Assembly: GCA_021292165.1 (NCBI GenBank)
Contig: CM037877.1
Coordinates: forward strand, 6,005,980 to 6,069,979
Reading direction: 5' to 3'
Source of the DNA: Shinisaurus crocodilurus
Lineage: Eukaryota > Chordata > Lepidosauria > Squamata > Shinisauridae
Length of the DNA: 64,000 bases
The notes under the pieces are model-generated. The model saw only the letters and a list, made by a program, of their open reading frames with translations. It made no database searches and was not told where the DNA came from. The position numbers and the translations under genes are program-made. Positions 21,830-32,094 of this stretch are shown here, piece by piece (positions within the stretch are counted from its first letter, which is position 1; each line of letters opens with the position of its first letter).

Positions 21830-22599
21830 CTCTAAACGGTTGTTGCTATTGCTGTTGGTTCTGTTTTTTAAACTGTGAGACATGCTGAGTAAAGTCTCTG
21901 TAGGAAGGCAGGATATACATTTTCATAACAATGAGTGGGGGTTCTAGCTTCAGATGTGGGCGGGCCAGAAAGACTGTTACCTTCGCTCTGTTCTGCAGTC
22001 TCCTGCTGCCTGAACTGCTGCAGTCTCCTCCTGATGCCCTGAAGAAAGAAAACGATGAGAGGCCTGGTTGTACAGATGATGATGGCGTGGGCCGCCTCTC
22101 CACTTCCCGCTCATAGCAGGCACACGCCAAATGACTCTGTGCCACCATCTTACTTCAGTCATTCGTTGCCCCCTCCCCAGGTTTCACTTTCACCTGAGCC
22201 ATTTTATAAGGCTTTCATCTCTCCTTAGTCATCTGTCAAGAACTCTCACATCTCTGCATCCCCATATCCAGGTGCCTAAAGCACCCCTCACCCCTCTCTC
22301 TTTTATCATATCCACGTGTTGGTGTTGCCTTTTCCCAAGGGATGTGTGCTTACACAGAACCCACTGATGAACACACAATTCAATGTTCTGAATTTTGAAA
22401 GTAATCAAGTTTCTAGTTCTCATGAGCAACTCAAGAAAGGTTTAAAGACACAAAACGCTTGACAATATCTCCATGTCTTTCCTTTTCTTGTTTTTGTATC
22501 AAACTGTTCCAAATTATTTGAAAACTAGAATAACCGAATCAGAATTAATGAGGTGTTCTTTTTCTTTCTTTCTTCCAATTATACAATTTTGGCTTCCTA

Positions 22600-23208
22600 T
22601 GTTGGAATATGGGTTCCACATATTCAGGGTTTGCCTTCGGGCTAGAAGGTAAAAGAATCCAACAAGCCTGATCAAGGTCAGGACTGAGGAAAGATTCACC
22701 TTTGTCCCAGTGAGGGTACGGTACAGTTTTTTGTGTCCAGAGTAATTGGAGCAAGGGTCGAGCTAAATTATATGCAGCTGGGATGACATCATGCCTTGAT
22801 GCAGCTGGCATTACCTAATTTAGCACATGACTGTACCATAATGTATATAAAGTGTGTGAAGTCTTTGTAAGGTTGTTGGGAGTAAGGAGTATAGGTAAAT
22901 ATATGGTAAGAGAGCATTCGGTATGATAAGAGTGTGTTTGTATGTCATGACTGTAACTTGTTTTGTCTGACATGCTATTCTGTTTTTCACTCTTGTAAAT
23001 ATATCACTCTTTAATCTGTTCATGTTTTACAAGTTTAGTTTAGTAAACTTTAGAGTTTGAAAGAAACTGACTTGTTGTTTTGCTTTTTCGCCTACTGGCC
23101 TTGCACACGGTTTTTTCTCAAACTACCCTAACGCCACAACTCGAATCTGCAGCCACTGGACAAAGTTGCTTAGCTTTGTTTTTCCCCCAGTGGTTCAGTA
23201 TTCCAACA
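22600..23208 (+). repeat. 5' LTR of copia element
   Basis: The 609-bp repeat starts TGTTGGAATATG and ends TATTCCAACA, giving short inverted termini TGTTGGAATA/TATTCCAACA. A TATA box (TATATAA) is at 22844-22850, which would place the transcription start near 22875. I saw no difference from the LTR at 27456-28064. Confidence 0.93.
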
Positions 23209-23222
23209 GGTTATGGGCCCAG
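23209..23222 (+). other. Primer binding site matching initiator tRNA-Met anticodon arm
   Basis: Directly after the 5' LTR stands GGTTATGGGCCCAG. Its complement CTGGGCCCATAACC is the anticodon stem-loop of eukaryotic initiator tRNA-Met (anticodon CAU), not a tRNA 3' end. Drosophila copia uses a half-tRNA primer of this sort, so the same priming mode is inferred here. Confidence 0.85.
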
Positions 23223-23401
23223 CTGTGGCACATGGGTATTGAGATCCTTGTAGTTTTGTTTTTGGCCAAGGTCCAGTAAGGTGTTTTTGTTTGGGTGCTG
23301 AGAAGTTTTGATCGCTACAAAGTACCTGGCTAGGGCTTTGTATCGCTGGTCCTTCTCTGGTAACAAACCCTGAAAAGCTGGAAGAACAGACGGCTAGAGC
23401 G

Positions 23402-25867
23402 GTGGAGTCAGAGCCGGTGATAAAGAGTGATCCTCTGGAGATAGAGGAGGGAAGAATTCCAGAACCAGCTCCCCCTGTGCAGACTGTGGACGGCGTACCG
23501 ATGGCGGTGGTGCAACAGTATCCGGGAGTGGTGGTGGACAAGCTGACGGGTGAGAATTACCTGGCTTGGGAGTTCAAAACCAGAATGCTCCTGATGCGGG
23601 AGGATTTATGGGACATTGCTGTTGTCAATCCCCCGCACGACCCAACCCCTGAAGAGAGCAGACGGATGCAGAGAGCTCATGCAATGATTGTGCTGTCTCT
23701 GTCCGATGCACAACTCTTGCATGTCAGATCGCTGGAGAATGCCGCCGACTGCTGGATGACTCTCAGGAGAATACATGTTCGGGACTCTGCAAGTTGTAAA
23801 ATCCTGTTGGCACGGCAACTGTACAGGAAGCAGTTGCTGCCCGGGGAAAAAGTCTCTGACCATTTGCAAGCGATACAGGAGCTGCTCATGAAGCTTGCTG
23901 AGCGGGGTCAGAGATATGAAGAGATCCACCAAGTCCAGATTGTTCTGTCCTCCCTGGATGAGAGCTGGGACTTGCTGGTCAGTAGCGTTGCTTCGCTCCC
24001 AGAAGACGATCTTACAATGGATTATCTTGCTGGCCGTCTCCTGGAAGAAGAGGAGAGGAGGAAAGCGAAACAGCAGCAGCAGAAACAGACGGCAGCTCCC
24101 TCCATCCGAAGGAATTCAGGCCGAGGAGTGGTGAGAGTGTCGGGTTACAGCAACAGCGCAGAGCAACCGAGAAATGCCGGAGAAGACACGGAGGCAGCTT
24201 GGAGCGTGCGTAGGTGCTTCAGATGCGGGCAGCCAGGACACATCAAGAGACACTGTAAGACGAGCTTGCAGAAGGGCGGTCCACAGAAGAAGAAACAACC
24301 ACCGGAAGATGGACGTTGTAGTAACTCTGTGTCTACCACTGTGAGGGTGAATGTAAGTCAGCCTACATCAAGGTGGATTCTTGATAGTGGGAGTTCAAAG
24401 ACAATTTCTAACTCGTCTTTACCATTTGTATCGTTTAACAAAGTGTCTAAAGAAAGCAGTAGTCACACTGTAACATTGGCTGATGGGAGCACGAGTCCAA
24501 TTGTGGGTGAGGGGAAATGCAAAGTACCCTATCTAGAAACAGAGATGGAAAATGTTCTGTGTGTCCCCAATTTAGACTATAGCCTATTGTCTGTATCTTG
24601 TCTAACCAATGATGGGTATAAGGTGGTATTCACAAAAGCTGGCTGTGAAATACTCAAAGGTGGGAAGCTTGCTGCCAAAGCCTCCCTGGTAAATGGGCTA
24701 TATGTGTTGTCTCCCCACATTGCCATGGTTAATAATACACCTTTACACGATGGATGTTTACACACATTTCACAGGAAACTAGGGCATTCCGGATTTGGTG
24801 TAATTAAGAAGACTGCTGAGTCTTGTACTGGAGTTACATTGAAAGGGTGCAAGAAGTATTTAAACTGTGCAGTGTGCAAACAAGCAAAATCTAGGGTGCA
24901 GCCAATAAGCAGAAAGTCAAACAGGCAGGTCAATGAAGTGTTTGAGTTGGTGCATTCCGATGTGTGTGGCCCCTTCAAACCCAGTGAAGGTGGTGCAAGA
25001 TATGTGGTTCTAATCATGGATGAGTATTCCAAGTTCACATGGGTGTATCTGGTGAAGCAAAAAGCTCAGTGTTTTTCTGTGTTCCGTGACTGGGTAGCAT
25101 ATGCAGAACGGCAGTTTAACACGAAAGTACGTACTCTACAAACAGACCGGGGTGGGGAGTACTTGAGCGGAGAGTTTCAGAAGTTCATGAAAACAAATGG
25201 TATAATGCACAAGGTCACAGATACTGGTATTGTGTCTGGGAAATTTAGGGATCTTCAACAAATAATGAGATGTTTGTTAACTGACGCTGGTCTAAGCACA
25301 AACTCGCATTTTTGGGGTGAAGCAATCCTTGCAGCCAATTACCTGTGCAATAGAACCTGGTCTATGGTGATTGATAATATACCGTATACAAAGCTATTTA
25401 ACAGGGCTGCGGAGCTTGGCCACCTTCGAGTCTGGGGTAGTTTTGCATACGTGCATATTCCCAAATCAATGAGAAGGAAGGGAGAACAGAGATCACAAAG
25501 GTTGCGTTTTGTGGGATATGCTGGCACTGGGAAATCCTGGAGGTTTTCACGAGGGAATGCCAGGGTGATCATTTCTCAAAATGCAGATTTTGTGGAGGAA
25601 GGTTGGCAACGTATACATGCAAACCCAGAGGTTTTAATTCCGGTAGATGACTCTGAGCCAGCCAAGCCGCAGCAGCTGGCGAGAGAGGGGGGCCAAAGCC
25701 CAAGGAATTCAAAACAATCTGTGCAAGCCAGAGAAAGTGGGGAGGAACAAGCCATTAGTGAAGCCGGTGAAGGCAGTACTGAAATTGAGATCCGAAGATC
25801 TCAGAGGAGTTCCACCCCAGAGGTTTGTGATAGGAGGGGCAAGAGTTTGCAATGTCACATATGTTGA
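23402..25867 (+). CDS. Copia Gag-protease-integrase (first part of Gag-Pol)
   Basis: An open frame of 821 codons. Gag begins with LTGENYLAWEFKTRMLL (about residue 43) and ends in a CCHC zinc knuckle CFRCGQPGHIKRHC (about 270-283). An aspartic protease motif WILDSGSS follows (about 323-330). The integrase zinc region has HRKLGH (about 456) and CAVCKQ. The core shows VHSDVCGPF (first Asp, about 519) and QTDRGGEYLSG (second Asp, about 581). Where family members have a segment ending in the third catalytic residue (Glu), about 35 residues after the second Asp, this copy reads DTGIVSGKFRDL: four to five residues are missing, the Glu with them. Integration activity is therefore not expected. The frame ends at a TGA (25865-25867); coding sense continues in the +1 frame. 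Confidence 0.9.
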   Translation: MESEPVIKSDPLEIEEGRIPEPAPPVQTVDGVPMAVVQQYPGVVVDKLTGENYLAWEFKTRMLLMREDLWDIAVVNPPHDPTPEESRRMQRAHAMIVLSLSDAQLLHVRSLENAADCWMTLRRIHVRDSASCKILLARQLYRKQLLPGEKVSDHLQAIQELLMKLAERGQRYEEIHQVQIVLSSLDESWDLLVSSVASLPEDDLTMDYLAGRLLEEEERRKAKQQQQKQTAAPSIRRNSGRGVVRVSGYSNSAEQPRNAGEDTEAAWSVRRCFRCGQPGHIKRHCKTSLQKGGPQKKKQPPEDGRCSNSVSTTVRVNVSQPTSRWILDSGSSKTISNSSLPFVSFNKVSKESSSHTVTLADGSTSPIVGEGKCKVPYLETEMENVLCVPNLDYSLLSVSCLTNDGYKVVFTKAGCEILKGGKLAAKASLVNGLYVLSPHIAMVNNTPLHDGCLHTFHRKLGHSGFGVIKKTAESCTGVTLKGCKKYLNCAVCKQAKSRVQPISRKSNRQVNEVFELVHSDVCGPFKPSEGGARYVVLIMDEYSKFTWVYLVKQKAQCFSVFRDWVAYAERQFNTKVRTLQTDRGGEYLSGEFQKFMKTNGIMHKVTDTGIVSGKFRDLQQIMRCLLTDAGLSTNSHFWGEAILAANYLCNRTWSMVIDNIPYTKLFNRAAELGHLRVWGSFAYVHIPKSMRRKGEQRSQRLRFVGYAGTGKSWRFSRGNARVIISQNADFVEEGWQRIHANPEVLIPVDDSEPAKPQQLAREGGQSPRNSKQSVQARESGEEQAISEAGEGSTEIEIRRSQRSSTPEVCDRRGKSLQCHIC

Positions 25868-26357
25868 GCCAGAGAATCTTGAACAAGTAAACAATTTGCC
25901 TAATACTGAAAAGCAACAGTGGTTGGAGGCAATGAGGAGTGAAATGGAATCATTCAAACGGAACAATGTATATACAGAGGTGAAAGCACCAACAGGAGTA
26001 AAGATAACTGGCAGCAGGTGGTTATTCAAACGGAAGGTGTCAATTTCGGGAGAATACATATTTAAATCAAGATTAATTGCCAGGGGTTTTTCGCAAAGGT
26101 GGGGAGAAAGTTATGATGAAACATTTTCACCCACTGCAAAAGCAGAAACAGTAAGGCTGCTACTGTCACTGGCTGCGAAAAGGGATTTACAGGTGCATCA
26201 TTTGGATTTCACGACTGCATATCTAAATGCTCCTCTGGAGGAGGAAATATACATGGAGCCGGCTCCGGGGTTTGAATGTAAACAGGGAAAGGTTTGGTAT
26301 CTGAACAAAGCGGTTTATGGGTTGAAGCAGTCAGCCAGAGCCTGGAACATGTCTTAA
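25809..26357 (+). pseudogene. Copia pol, N-terminal reverse transcriptase part (frame 2)
   Basis: This frame is open from 25647, but homologous sense starts near 25809-25830 (RFVIGGARVCN). It covers the start of the copia reverse transcriptase: WLEAMRSEMES, GSRWLFKRK, SRLIARGFSQ, HHLDFTTAYLNAPLEEEIYM (first catalytic Asp) and VYGLKQSARAWN. It stops at a TAA (26355-26357) in the middle of the domain. The shift from the preceding frame is +1 (one extra base or two lost). Confidence 0.88.
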
Positions 26358-26364
26358 TGAAACC

Positions 26365-27396
26365 TTGCTGCAATATGGTTTCAAACACGGGGTAGCTGAC
26401 CCGTGTCTGTACACTAGAGGGTCAGGAAACAGCTACATGGTTTTAATCACGTTCGTTGACGATATTTTGTGTGCTGGGTCAAGCAGCAGCCAGATATCCA
26501 CATTTGCACAGCAATTAGGACAGAAATTCAAAATAAAATCTCTGGGTGAAGTCTCACAGTATCTAGGTGTGCAGGTGGTCAGATCAAAGGAGTCTATTTG
26601 TCTGAACCAGAAACAAAAGGTGGTAGCATTACTAGACAAGTATGGTATGCTAGAGTGTGCACCGGTCCTGACACCTATGACCACAGATTTTGTTAAATCA
26701 GTCACTGCAACAGACAAAGTGTTCCATGAGGTAGAAAGGTATCAATCCCTGGTTGGCAGTCTGCTGTATCTGGCTCAGTGGTCACGGCCAGATATAGCTG
26801 CCAGTGTGGGAGTTTTGTGTCGGTTCACAGCACAACCCACTGTTCCTGCATGGAACGCAGCAAAGAGAGTACTGCGGTATCTCAAAGGCACACTCGACAT
26901 TTGTTTAAGTTTACCGGTGAAGGGGTCAGAAAACTTACAAATATGGGTGGACTCTGACTGGGGAAACTGTGTATTGTCCCGGAAATCAGTCAGTGGCATG
27001 GTCATGAAATTTGGTAACACCATAGTAAACTGGGTTTCAAAGAAGCAAACAAGTGTAGCCACATCCAGTTGTCAGGCAGAAATGGCAGCAGTTTCACTGG
27101 CATGTGGGGAGATAACTTGGTTTCTACAACTGTTCAAAGATATGGGTATTGATCAACAATTACCGGTAGAGGTGTATTGTGACAGTACAGCTTGTATATC
27201 TTTGGCCAACACAGAACACTTGAAAGCCCAGACTAAGCACATAGCAGTAAAGTATTGCAATGTAAGGGATCACATTCAAACTGGTGTAATCAAACTTATG
27301 TACTGCCCGTCAGAGGGGAATTTGGCAGATGTCATGACCAAGGCACTGCCCAAGCCCAAATTCCTTGAAATCATAACAAAGTTTGGAATGTTGTAA
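26365..27396 (+). pseudogene. Copia pol, reverse transcriptase C-terminus and RNase H (frame 3)
   Basis: After a second +1 shift near 26350 the reverse transcriptase continues: LITFVDDILCAG (the catalytic Asp pair), SLGEVSQYLGVQV, VGSLLYLAQWSRPDI, and a complete copia-type RNase H with WVDSDWG, SCQAEMAAVS, VYCDSTACIS and EGNLADVMTKAL, which supply the expected acidic residues. 343 codons, ending just before the purine tract. The piece itself looks undamaged. Confidence 0.9.
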
Positions 27397-27446
27397 AAAT
27401 GAATGTGTTTAGTAGAAAATGCAATAAAGCTTCAAGCCTCTCAGGC

Positions 27447-27455
27447 AAGGAGGGG
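27447..27455 (+). other. Polypurine tract of copia element
   Basis: AAGGAGGGG lies directly before the TG of the 3' LTR, the position where plus-strand DNA synthesis is primed. Confidence 0.88.
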
Positions 27456-28064
27456 TGTTGGAATATGGGTTCCACATATTCAGGGTTTGCCTTCGGGCTA
27501 GAAGGTAAAAGAATCCAACAAGCCTGATCAAGGTCAGGACTGAGGAAAGATTCACCTTTGTCCCAGTGAGGGTACGGTACAGTTTTTTGTGTCCAGAGTA
27601 ATTGGAGCAAGGGTCGAGCTAAATTATATGCAGCTGGGATGACATCATGCCTTGATGCAGCTGGCATTACCTAATTTAGCACATGACTGTACCATAATGT
27701 ATATAAAGTGTGTGAAGTCTTTGTAAGGTTGTTGGGAGTAAGGAGTATAGGTAAATATATGGTAAGAGAGCATTCGGTATGATAAGAGTGTGTTTGTATG
27801 TCATGACTGTAACTTGTTTTGTCTGACATGCTATTCTGTTTTTCACTCTTGTAAATATATCACTCTTTAATCTGTTCATGTTTTACAAGTTTAGTTTAGT
27901 AAACTTTAGAGTTTGAAAGAAACTGACTTGTTGTTTTGCTTTTTCGCCTACTGGCCTTGCACACGGTTTTTTCTCAAACTACCCTAACGCCACAACTCGA
28001 ATCTGCAGCCACTGGACAAAGTTGCTTAGCTTTGTTTTTCCCCCAGTGGTTCAGTATTCCAACA
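27456..28064 (+). repeat. 3' LTR of copia element
   Basis: 609 bp, same ends and same length as the 5' LTR, TATA box at 27700-27706, followed by the target duplication TCCTA at 28065-28069. Confidence 0.93.
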
Positions 28065-28065
28065 T

Positions 28066-28548
28066 CCTAATCAGAGAATTTTAGACCCAGCAAATTCCAT
28101 GGGTCATGTGAATTCACCCCGTTGTTGAGAAATGTCACCTTGCCCTTAGCCGTGACTGCTTTTTCATAGATCAGTGGGCCAGCCAAAGTGACTAATGTAA
28201 TATTTACCCATTCTGTGATGGATGAAAACTTGGATAAAATGTCTGGGAAGGCCAAAGCACGAGTGCAGCTTCTTTGGAGCCAGTCGTAAATCATATCCCA
28301 CACAGGGAAGCTGTGCAGAAGTGTCCAGATGAAATAGAGGACTGTGGCCAAGGCAGCATTTCTGCCCTGGGTTAAAAAGGATTCCCAAAGGGCAAGGAAA
28401 CCACAATATAAAGTAGTCTCCTCCATATTTGTAACAAAATCAAAGTACACCATGCAACCATGGCACTGTGCACCTTGCCAATGCTGGCTTTAGGTAAGAA
28501 CAGCAGGCTATAAGCATCGTGGCGCGCATCATAAAGGTCTCTGAGCAG
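28066..28548 (-). pseudogene. Remnant of a multi-pass membrane protein (unidentified)
   Basis: The minus strand reads as several hydrophobic segments, for example LYCGFLALWESFL, ATVLYFIWTLLHSF and VNITLVTLAGPLIYEK, ending HDPWNLLG. The frame shifts near 28440, where an upstream piece with DLYDARHDAYSLLF overlaps. The layout and the LALWE and DPW phrases weakly recall the membrane part of the E3 ligase RNF26, but no RING finger follows on the far side of the copia insertion. I treat it as a decayed fragment of unknown identity. The copia element inserted next to its 3' end. Confidence 0.3.
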
Positions 28549-28995
28549 CCTCTGTACAGCCACAAGTCAGAAAGAACCTTCAGGATTAAGGGGTTTCCCC
28601 TCAGTCAGTGGGACTTTCCCCTCTGGGATTGCCTCCACACCTCCTAAATCCTGCTCTTGGTTGATGCTGCCGCCCCAGTCACAGCGATCACGTTTCCTTA
28701 GGATACTGTGCGTGAAAACCTGTGCGCGCATCGCTGGGCTGCCTGGCTTGTTGTGGGCATGGCTGTAACAAGCAAACAATGTGTTTTCACCGGAGACTCT
28801 TATATCACTTTTTGTATTTCCCACTTGTGACCGTCCCTATCTTGTCCCTTATACTTTTTAACGTCTGCTACATGAAACCCCTGGGGGAAGGTCATCCGGG
28901 GTTTGGGCTGAGGTGTCATCCATAGGCGGATGACACTCAGCTCAGCCTTTCATTTCCCGCTACTCATCCCAGGGAGGGTATGGAAATTTGAACTG
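28549..28995 (+). repeat. L2-derived repeat, copy 1 of a local pair
   Basis: This segment matches 54389-54798 closely from CCTCTGTACAGCCAC to GGAAATTTGAACTGG. Its right part reads as decayed L2 reverse transcriptase (FNVCYMKPLGEG, GFGLRCHP, ADDTQLSLSFHFPL). It continues to about 29060 with MDKGEQDET-like L2 remnants. Confidence 0.65.
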
Positions 28996-29089
28996 GCGTC
29001 TGGAGCTGGTTTGGGGATGGATAAGGGTGAACAAGATGAAACTTAATCCAGGCAAGACAGAGGGAGTCAGTTCGAGCGCCAGGTTTTTG

Positions 29090-29543
29090 AGGGCCCTGGT
29101 CCATGGTATGGTAAGGGCTCAACTAGCCCTGGGTTCGAGTCTAGCCGATTAGGTCAATCCATCAGCCAAACGCAAGTAAAGAAATTTAAGAACAAAGCTT
29201 TATTCAATCAGATAATGCAGCTGCATGTCCCAGCTCCAAACAAAAATGGAGTGAGCCCCGAATATGCGCAAGCATTCTACTTTTAAGGAATCCAGGTTTT
29301 ATAAGTCATGCATGTGCAGATGCTGCTAAGATCTCAGAACAGTAGAGCTAACGCCTTTTGGCTCTTTGCCAGACATGCGCAGTGTATACCAACCATGCCG
29401 AGAGATAACATTCCACAGTCCTTTGCAAGCGGGCATCTGCACCATGTCCCTGAGCAGTGGACACATTTTTGCCTACCCATCATCTGAACTATTCTGCTTG
29501 TCCTGCAGTTTATTGCGCAGGGCGAAAACATCATCTGTACAGC
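29090..29543 (-). repeat. LTR-like sequence
   Basis: On the minus strand it would start TGTACAGATG at 29543, has a TATAAAACC box near 29296-29305 and AATAAAGC near 29206-29214 about 90 nt downstream, an arrangement typical of retroviral-type LTRs. The 3' edge and a target duplication could not be fixed, and no internal retroviral genes are adjacent, so it would be a solo LTR. Confidence 0.35.
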
Positions 29544-30182
29544 GTATCAGTGTTCTAAGACACCGTGAGCTCTGCAGCAACAGACTGTTATTTAATTAAC
29601 AAGTTGCTGAGGCAGGCTGAAGGTGCAGCCCTTGGTGACTCTTGCCACAATGGAAGCCAGCTGCACGTGGGCACCGTGTGTGTGTGTGTGTGTGAGTTTT
29701 TGGTAAGCCATTGTATATCTCTCCTTGATCATTTGCAGTGTCGTGCCGTCAGCGCTGGATCCAGGTCTTTGGGGGTCCTTGGGCAAGACACCTTCAATGG
29801 GGCCCCTCCCTCAGTGAGTCTACCTTCTCACCGCCACGGTCACCAGCTGCTGCTGCTTCTCATCTTCGTTCTTATCATGGCCGCCACTTGCTTGCTTGAC
29901 AGGCAGAGACAGCCAGTGAGCAAGAAGGCCGTGGCATCTCCTGGTCCTCCTCCTCACCAACACCGTTGTGTGGACCAAAGAGAAAGTGAACAAGCGGGTT
30001 GCAAGAGGAGGAGGAGGAAGTCCAGGGCGCTCTTGTCAGTGGGACCCTGCTGGATACAAACACGGGCAGACCACAGGGTCCAATGCCTGGGCCAAGTCCT
30101 CCCACAAACATTACTAGCAGATTATGGGGAAAGCTGGAAGCCTGGATGCTTCTTGTGACAATTCCATTTTCCTCCAGCCAGT
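29544..30182. other. No recognised feature
   Basis: A GT microsatellite lies near 29676-29695 and a GAGGAG run near 30005-30020. No gene is supported. Confidence 0.4.
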
Positions 30183-30645
30183 GACTGATCATGTTGTCTA
30201 AAACCAGCTGCGCCATCAAGACATGGCTTGTTAACCACAAACAACACATGGTTTGTTGTTGGGTTGTGAACCATGGTTTGTTATCTTGGCTGGGTTCAGA
30301 CAACACGATAACGCACACTCAAAGGTTGAGTATGGGTTGAGTGTGGATTGTAGTTGAACTGTGGGTTGTTGTTGAAACATGGGTTATCATGTTTTCTGAA
30401 CCCAGCTGCGCTAACAAACCATGGCTTGTTAACCACAAACAACCCATGAAGAGAACCCATGGTTTGTTGTTGGATTGTGAACTGTGGGTTGTTCACCACG
30501 GTTTGTTATCTTGGCTGGGCTCAGACAACACAATAACCCACATTTCAACAGCAACACACGGTTCAACGGCAACCCACACTTAACCCACATACCCAGCCCT
30601 TGATTGTGGGTTGTCGTGTTATCTGAACCCAGCCATCTGAGTCTA
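30183..30645. repeat. Cluster of inverted/tandem ACCCAC-GTTTGT repeat units
   Basis: Phrases such as CCATGGTTTGTTATCTTGGC, TTGTTAACCACAAACAACC and GGGTTATCATGTT recur in both orientations. Two nested units have ends resembling GGCTGGGTTCAGACAACAC and its complement (near 30290, 30397, 30515 and 30635). This is most simply a tandem or nested MITE. Confidence 0.55.
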
Positions 30646-31713
30646 GGTGGACCGGGCCCTCAGCTGCCTTCTTTTCTAAAGCAAGCAAAACAGCAAGGGA
30701 TGTCAACGCATGCCTGTTTTGCACGCAAAAGGCCCACGCAGGGTGGCTGGGTGCCGCCCTGGCATTTCCTCCAGCTGAAAGGATCTAGCAGCCGGGCTGG
30801 GAAATGGACCTCTGCTCTCGCTGAGCCCTTGGAGCGTAGCTGCCGCCTTGCTGACAAGCGAGATAGGCCAGTGGCAGAAGGCAGCTTCGTGCATGAGATG
30901 CAACGCTCTACAACACGCTCGCAGTACAGTGCAAACAGCGATCAGCGGTGAAAGGGAACATCCCAGTCTGGGAGGCTAAGTACCACCTCCTCCTCTTCTC
31001 CTTTGTAGGCCTAAGTGGATGCCTTGGCCCTCCTCCAGCTCCCAGCAGTATCCTTGTGGGCATGAACACAGCAAACTCTCTTCACATGCTTCCCTCTTTT
31101 GCAGTGCTAACACCAGGCCCACGGGCTCATCTTTTAGCTTCAGTCACTCTGGAAGCCCAGCTGTGCAGGGGGTTGTATTAGTACCTCTCCTCCTTTAAAG
31201 CACATTACCTGGGAACAAGGCTCGTGCTGGTTTTTCTGCAGTATCAAGAATTGCCACTGAAGTGAAAAGTTGCTGGGACGATCACGGGAGAGAGGGACCA
31301 CTCTTACCACTGTGGGTGAGAGTTTGGGAGAGGGCGAACATGAATGGCCAGAGTTCATAGGCTGCTGGCACTTCAACTGAATTTGTTCTTTATCTGGAAT
31401 TAACCACTTCTTTTCCTAAAACATACCAAGTATAAAACCCAAACTTCTGAAGTTCTTGCTGGCTTGAGATGCTGACCCCAAAGGCTATATATAGTGCAAG
31501 GCTGTGCCGCTTCCTTGCTATGTTGGGGAAGTTGTCCGCTGCGCCGTCCCACTCAAAGGAGCTGCTAAGAAGGGCTGCAGTTGGTTTTGCATCCTTTGAA
31601 TGCATTTGGATTTCAGCATCAGTATCGCGTCTAGTTTCATCACGAAGTCCTCAAAGTCCTAGCAGTGGATAATCAAATAAAGATGGGTGGTGATGAAGAC
31701 CCAGAGTTCTACA
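30646..31713. other. No recognised feature
   Basis: No frame shows recognisable protein features and no clear repeat boundary was seen. Confidence 0.35.
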
Positions 31714-31840
31714 AGTGACTACCTCACAGGGTTGTTGCGAGGATAAACTGGAGAGGAGGAAGAGGATTATGTATGCCGCCTTGGGTTCCTTACAGGAAAA
31801 AAGGCGGGGTATAAGTATAATTAATAAATAAATAAATACT
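31714..31840 (+). mobile_element. tRNA-derived SINE, 3' part
   Basis: CTACCTCACAGGGTTGTTGCG, then CGCCTTGGGTTCCTTACAGG, then AAAAAAGGCGGGGTATAAGT and AATAAATA repeats. The tRNA head is missing. Confidence 0.8.
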
Positions 31841-32094
31841 TGACAAGCAAGAAGAAAAATCATGGATATTTGTTCTGTTACAGTTAAAGGTGCTAGGCAA
31901 TCCGCAAACTCTGGCCCTCAGATCTTTCGTCAATTTTACAAATCAGGAATGTAAGTGGAGAAAAAGTAACTTCTCCTAATTAAATAACTGATTTCTGGCA
32001 GAATACCGGTACTTGAATTGTGGGACTCCTGGGTTGAAACCATGTTCTGCTCTGGAGTGCTTTGGGAAATAGATGTTTAGAGGAACACTCTTTG
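31841..32094. other. No recognised feature
   Basis: Nothing identifiable. Confidence 0.35.

Larger units (their letters stand above)
22600..28064 (+). mobile_element. Complete Ty1/copia LTR retrotransposon
   Basis: A 5465-bp element bordered by the 5-bp duplication TCCTA (22595-22599 and 28065-28069). It has two 609-bp LTRs that appear identical by eye, a primer binding site, gag-pol in the copia order (gag, protease, integrase, reverse transcriptase, RNase H) and a purine tract before the 3' LTR. Identical LTRs mean a very recent insertion, yet pol is broken twice and integrase lacks its catalytic Glu region, so it probably moved with proteins supplied by a sibling. Ty1/copia elements are scarce in amniotes but known from lizards. 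Confidence 0.93.

Noticed and set aside
25647..25808. Start of the second copia pol frame as a separate protein start
   Set aside because: This part is out-of-frame overlap with the first frame; homologous sense begins only near 25809.
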